The notes under the pieces were generated by a model. That model saw nothing but the letters and a program-made list of their open reading frames with translations. It did no database searches and had not been told where the DNA came from. The translations under genes were made by a program, and so were the position numbers. A stretch of DNA of 64,000 nucleotides from positions 135,657,420-135,721,419 of the forward strand of contig CM043964.1 of assembly GCA_014529385.2 (NCBI GenBank), given 5' to 3'. This DNA comes from Adiantum capillus-veneris (lineage: Eukaryota; Streptophyta; Polypodiopsida; Polypodiales; Pteridaceae). Shown here piece by piece: positions 57,502 through 64,000 of this stretch (position 1 is the first letter of the stretch; each line of letters opens with the position of its first letter).

Positions 57502-59221
<1,720 letters not shown>

Positions 59222-59230
59222 TTTGTTTTA

Positions 59231-59680
59231 GGGAAAATTACCAAAATACCCTCTATTTTGTGGAAATTCATAAAATACCCCTCATATTTTGTCAAAAATT
59301 ACCAAAATGCCCTTCAAAATTTCAGAAATTCCCAAAATAACCCTGGTTGTGAGATTAAATTTCTCCAAAATAAAAAAATTTGTAGCTTTCATAAGAAGAT
59401 TGATTGTTTATCAATTAGAGATGCTAAAACTAGAATTTGTGTTGGTTATGTAGGCTTTGGAGATGAATTGCTTCATTATTTTTAGACATAATTGTCTTTT
59501 TTTGCGAGGTTATTTACATGCTAAGCACTCAAAAATGGATCTCAATTATAAAAAAAGAATAAATATTAAAATATCAACAATCCAACGAAAATAGATACAA
59601 GGGTATTTGGGAAATTTTAGAAATATAAGGGGTATTTTGAGAATTTTCACAAATTAGAGGGGTATTCTGGTGATTTTCCC
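59231..59680. mobile_element. Mutator-type MITE
   Basis: A 450-base element with terminal inverted repeats: left GGGAAAATTACCAAAATACC, right (reverse-complemented) GGGAAAATCACCAGAATACC. Similarity continues inward for some 60-90 bases. Flanking 9-mers are TTTGTTTTA (59222-59230) and TTTGTTATA (59681-59689), 8 of 9 matching, the length expected of Mutator-like elements. The ends contain several loose copies of AAAATACCCCT. No transposase inside, so it moved only in trans. Confidence 0.8.
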
Positions 59681-60202
59681 TTTGTTATATAGAGAAAGAA
59701 AAGCCCATGGCCCTCCTTTTCTCGTCGGTTGCGTGTTATTCGCTTGTTGACAATGACATGAAAATATCTCTCGCACAACATTACATATAAAGATGTTGAT
59801 GATGTCCTGCATACTTGTCTCTACGTGCTCTGAGAGCCACTAACGTTATGCGATCTTCTCAGTGCCCATCATTCGCTCTATTGGCGTGGGACAAATGCAA
59901 GTAATGTGAAATGAGGAGGCAGTAGGACATGGGGTACTGCACGACGGCGGTGGCAATACAAGAGAAGCGTGTCGGCTGGATAGTGGGCACGAACGGGCTT
60001 GCAACCGGGCTCCATTGATGGTGGTTGCCACTAACAATGCAACAGTGCAATTTCAAAGGCCAATAGGGCAGATAAATTTTTAGATTTGGTGCAGTCAAGT
60101 GAACGAGCTCATCCTGACAGTTAGACACGTGGCTCTCGGATTATTGCCTTCCCACCCACTGTGGTTCAAGGCGGGCATTGAGGATGAAGGACTATAAAAT
60201 CT

Positions 60203-60205
<3 letters not shown>
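59681..60205. other. Spacer without a supported gene
   Basis: No recognised coding, RNA or repeat. Confidence 0.4.

Positions 60206-60263
<58 letters not shown>
60206..60263. repeat. GA microsatellite
   Basis: GA run of about 58 bases. Confidence 0.95.
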
Positions 60264-60267
<4 letters not shown>

Positions 60268-60844
60268 GTTTCGAGCCATTTGAGTGGACTCAAATCTTGG
60301 CCACTATGGATATGTGTCAACAAGTCCGCGCCCACTCAATTTTGGATGACATTGTTTCCATCCAAATGGTGATGATTGAACTTTTGGGTGAACAACATAT
60401 TTTCTTTGATCACCATTACAACACCACTGATGAGATAGAGGAGGGCACACTCGCTCCTGGTGGAATCCGACTAAAAAAGAGCATGTGAAAGTGAAATTAT
60501 TGCTATGAAGAGAGGAAGAAAAGTTTTTTGAGCTTTCAAATCAGCAATGTAGATGCCAATAGAGATATTGTAGGAAATGAGAGAACAAATTGAGAAGAGA
60601 TCAAAATGTGCAAAAAATAGGGGAGAAAATTCAATTCTTGATGATGTATATGCAAAAGATTGTATTCAGGATAAGATCACACACATATACCCCATCTCAG
60701 AGAAAGGAAAGAGCATGAACTGACAACCCAAAGAAAAACAAAAACCACCAAAACTTGATGAAACCAAAGTAAACAGAGTAAAAAGGAGTTGAAGAGAACC
60801 TTAAAGGAGGTATGGACCATTAAAATGGAGTCTAATAGCAAAAT

Positions 60845-62110
60845 TTTGGAAATAGGGTTGCAGGGAAAACACACATAGCTTGAAGAAGGTGAAGAATCTC
60901 AAGGCACACAATAGAGAGTCTATTGCTTAGTCCACAATGGAAAGATAAGTGAGCCCTAGAATGAATGGGTGTATATACAATGCACGGATGAAAAAACTTC
61001 CTAGTGAGAGAAAAAATGGCCCGAAGGTCATAAGTGTGTTCACCTCACTACCACATATATATGGTAACAGATCTCCCCTGGGGGTGATGTGGTGAACGAG
61101 AGCTACACATAGTGTATAGGGAAGTGCCATGCCTTGAGGACATGATCAATCCACAAAGGGGAGTAAGCCCAAATTTTTACAGAAAGCTTCAAACTTCTCA
61201 CGAGGCAATACCTTTGTGGAAAGATCTACAAGGTTGTCACATCAACCAAGCTGATCTCTCCTGTTGAGAGTCTCTTTCTCGCATAGTGATAATGCACCTC
61301 AATGTGCTTTGTGCGAGCATGAAAAACTAGGTTCCTTAACTACCAATGCGCTTTGACTGTCAGTGTAGATAATGTTGGCAATGTCTTGTCCAACACCCAA
61401 ATCATCCCATAAGGCATCTGAGCCATACACAATCAACCATAGATATGAAGACTACCATGTATCTAGCTTCACAACTAGATGTGGCCACAATAGGTTGCTT
61501 CTTACTCAAACATGATATGCATGAATTGCCAAGCATGAAGCAAACACCACTTGTGGACACTTGCGTGTCATAACAACTAACCCAATATGAGTCCAAAAAA
61601 GCATGTAAATTTGACAACAATGATCTCCCCTTAGGATAAAACAAGACAAGATGTAAAGTACCACTCAAGTAGTGAAAGATCCTCTTAATAGCCTACCAAT
61701 TCTTAGACCTTGGGCTATGCATAAATTTATTGACATGTGAGACTGCAAACCAAATATCGGGCCTCCTATGCATACATAAATATGGAATTCAATAGGAGTT
61801 TTCTAAAGAGTGACATTGAGATCACTGGCATCATGAATTTTTAACTTCAAACCTGTTTTCATCGGAGTAGCAATAGGTTTGCAGTCCTCGAGTCCAAACT
61901 TACAAAGCAATGTCTCTATGTAGCATGTTTGACACAAGGCAATACCACCAACACATGGTAGTCTTGCATCATTACATGGTAGCCAAAGCATAAAAATCTG
62001 ATGCATAAGATGCATGGCAAGAACTTAAAAGAGTATGACTAGACATAGGTGCATCCAATTTATTGTCATGTAAAGTATGCACCAACAATTTCGACATACC
62101 TCTAGCTTGA
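60845..62110 (-). mobile_element. Internally deleted relative of the copia element
   Basis: Starts with an LTR-like piece (about 60850-61070) similar to 51040-51251, and continues with RNase H wording STSGVCFMLGNSCISCLSKK and the late RT phrase CKFGLEDCKPIATPMKTGLK (61860-61930). Near 62020 it jumps to sequence matching 52930-53060, between integrase and RT in the fuller copy. The RT palm with YVDD is therefore deleted. Frames are broken throughout. Confidence 0.75.
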
Positions 62111-62467
62111 TCATTCTTAGCTCTTTCAGCACCAAGGAGATGAGTGAATGACTATGAGCACTTCGAATAGATGAGAGTGGGAGAATGAGATTCCACCACT
62201 CTAATGATCACTATATAAAAAAATCTTGTTGGGCAAGGAGACATCCCATGACCAACAAATTAACAACTAACAATTATGGGTGCAACAATTGGATGTGAAC
62301 ATGACAGAAAGAATAGTGGTAATATTCTTTGTGATATATGTGCTACCATATATGTGGCAGTGACGTGTGTGAGCACATTTATAGAGTTGAGGGAAGGAGC
62401 TTCTGAAAGTCTACTTGGAAGGAGTTTGAGAATGTCCAAAAGAGTTTCCAAGTTAAGACACAAACAC

Positions 62468-62694
62468 TATATATGACCCTACTTGTCGAGTCGGGAGCTC
62501 TTCCAATTGAGGTTATGGGCATGGAAAGGTCTATGGAGTACATGCTAAAGATATATCGAAACCCCTTAGATTGAACCCCTCATATATGATCCTATTTCTC
62601 AAGTTGGGAGCTCTTCCAATTGAGGTTATGGGCATGGAAAGGGTTGTGGATTCCATTATAAGGATGCATCGAAACCCCTCATATTGACTTCCTA
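62468..62694. repeat. Tandem duplication of about 115 bp
   Basis: GGGAGCTCTTCCAATTGAGG and TTATGGGCATGGAAAGG recur about 115 bases apart, along with ATCGAAACCCCT. Copies differ by several substitutions. Neither flank shows a gene. Confidence 0.85.
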
Positions 62695-63354
62695 CAATTG
62701 CATGAGAAGCAAGCAAAAGTTGAAAGATACATAAAAAAAAGATCTTGAGCATGCTATGGATGCAAGACATAAAGAAGTCGTTTGGCGATTGGGGTGCATC
62801 ACACTTGCTACATGATTCCCTAGTAGAATTTTAAGTGAATGAAGATTTTCTACAACATCAATGTATTACGGCTTGGGAGGAATTCAATGGGTCCCACTTC
62901 ATATATTACACCACCCATATTGCCCCCAACTAAAAAACTATATTCTTCGTGGAAAGTGGAATCATCCTCACCCTTATATGCTTGAGCCTATCCCCTTGTC
63001 GGTGATACAAACTATCATAGCCATTTGGCTTAGCTCCCACTCCCTTCTATGAGAGGTAGGGCACTAGGGCACTAGGGTGCTAGAGAAGAGGAAAATTGAC
63101 TCTGCACATTATTCTCATTGCAAGTTTGAGAGTCTGGGTACCATACACTACTAGAGTCCTTATCTTTTTCTCACATATGAACTTGATTCCCTCATAACTA
63201 CACACTTCCTCTCCCAACCACAATGTGGGCTCTTCATTGTGACTCTCATCACCACAATCTTGGAGCATTGAGAATCACTTATCATCCCCATACATAGCAC
63301 ATCACATGTATCTTTGGTCCCATAGGTTATATTTGACCTCCAAGGATGATAATA

Positions 63355-63358
<4 letters not shown>
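62695..63358. other. Spacer without a supported gene
   Basis: No recognised coding or repeat family. Confidence 0.4.
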
Positions 63359-63783
<425 letters not shown>

Positions 63784-64000
63784 ACACCACCACCACTTGG
63801 ATCTAGCCCGGATCTTACTGGGTCACTTTAGTGATAAATACTCAATATGTGCCATTACCTGTTAAAGACCATGGGGCCTAGCCCTTGAATAAAATATGAT
63901 ATTCAAAGACCCCCTGGAGAGCCGAGCATGATCAATGGTTTCTTTCCTCATTATGCGGTGAAGGCGGCCTCTCCTCCCTTGCTTTAGATCTCACATTCAT
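63784..64000. other. Right edge, nothing recognised
   Basis: No feature supported up to the window end. Confidence 0.4.

Noticed and set aside
62160-62480. A hAT-like BED zinc finger
   Set aside because: A few Cys and His residues can be lined up only by changing frame freely. There is no conserved wording.

Overview
The window looks like nuclear DNA of a land plant, and a fern is the best guess. The plant call rests on a plant-type GATA zinc finger (CX2CX18CX2C), PPR repeats, an F-box/kelch-like gene, and plant lineages of CACTA, hAT, Mutator, Ty1/copia and Ty3/gypsy elements. The fern guess is inference: it rests on the wording of the PPR repeats (YACIL, VDMYAKCG, LEEL), the very long GA/CT and CA microsatellites, and the AT-rich, gene-poor, repeat-dense landscape. 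I saw no rRNA, tRNA, CRISPR or bacterial-type operon.

Layout. 1-1124: the C-terminal part of a decayed hAT transposase. 2183-17619: one CACTA (En/Spm) DNA transposon with matching terminal inverted repeats, subterminal repeats and a TGT target duplication. It carries a broken TNP2-type transposase (plus strand), a convergent broken TnpA-like gene (minus strand) and a long inverted repeat. A 7.6 kb Ty3/gypsy element of the Tat/Athila type (9439-16997, minus strand) is nested inside it. 17620-31300 is the only stretch with host-type genes, nearly all decayed: a protein kinase pseudogene, a fragment of an F-box paralogue, a GH105-like fragment, a GATA factor, a PPR pseudogene, and an F-box gene with one premature stop.

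32020-44720 holds three short LTR elements that lack recognisable pol, each with a 5-bp target duplication: 32020-33873 (TAGAA), 34147-35917 (GCTAT, GC-rich) and 40987-44720 (CTATA). The last sits inside the reverse transcriptase of an older gypsy relic (39933-40986, resuming at 44726). 51040-55264 is a decayed Ty1/copia element on the minus strand, and 60845-62110 is an internally deleted relative. 59231-59680 is a small Mutator-type inverted-repeat element with a near-perfect 9-bp target duplication. The rest is AT-rich sequence with microsatellites, minisatellites and short tandem duplications.

No gene here is convincingly intact. The window is best read as layered transposon nesting around a few dying host genes. 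I found no clearly new biological system. The points most worth a second look are the long hairpin next to the CACTA TnpA gene, the three LTR elements without recognisable pol, the reciprocal stop codons in the two F-box copies, and the frameshifted GATA gene.
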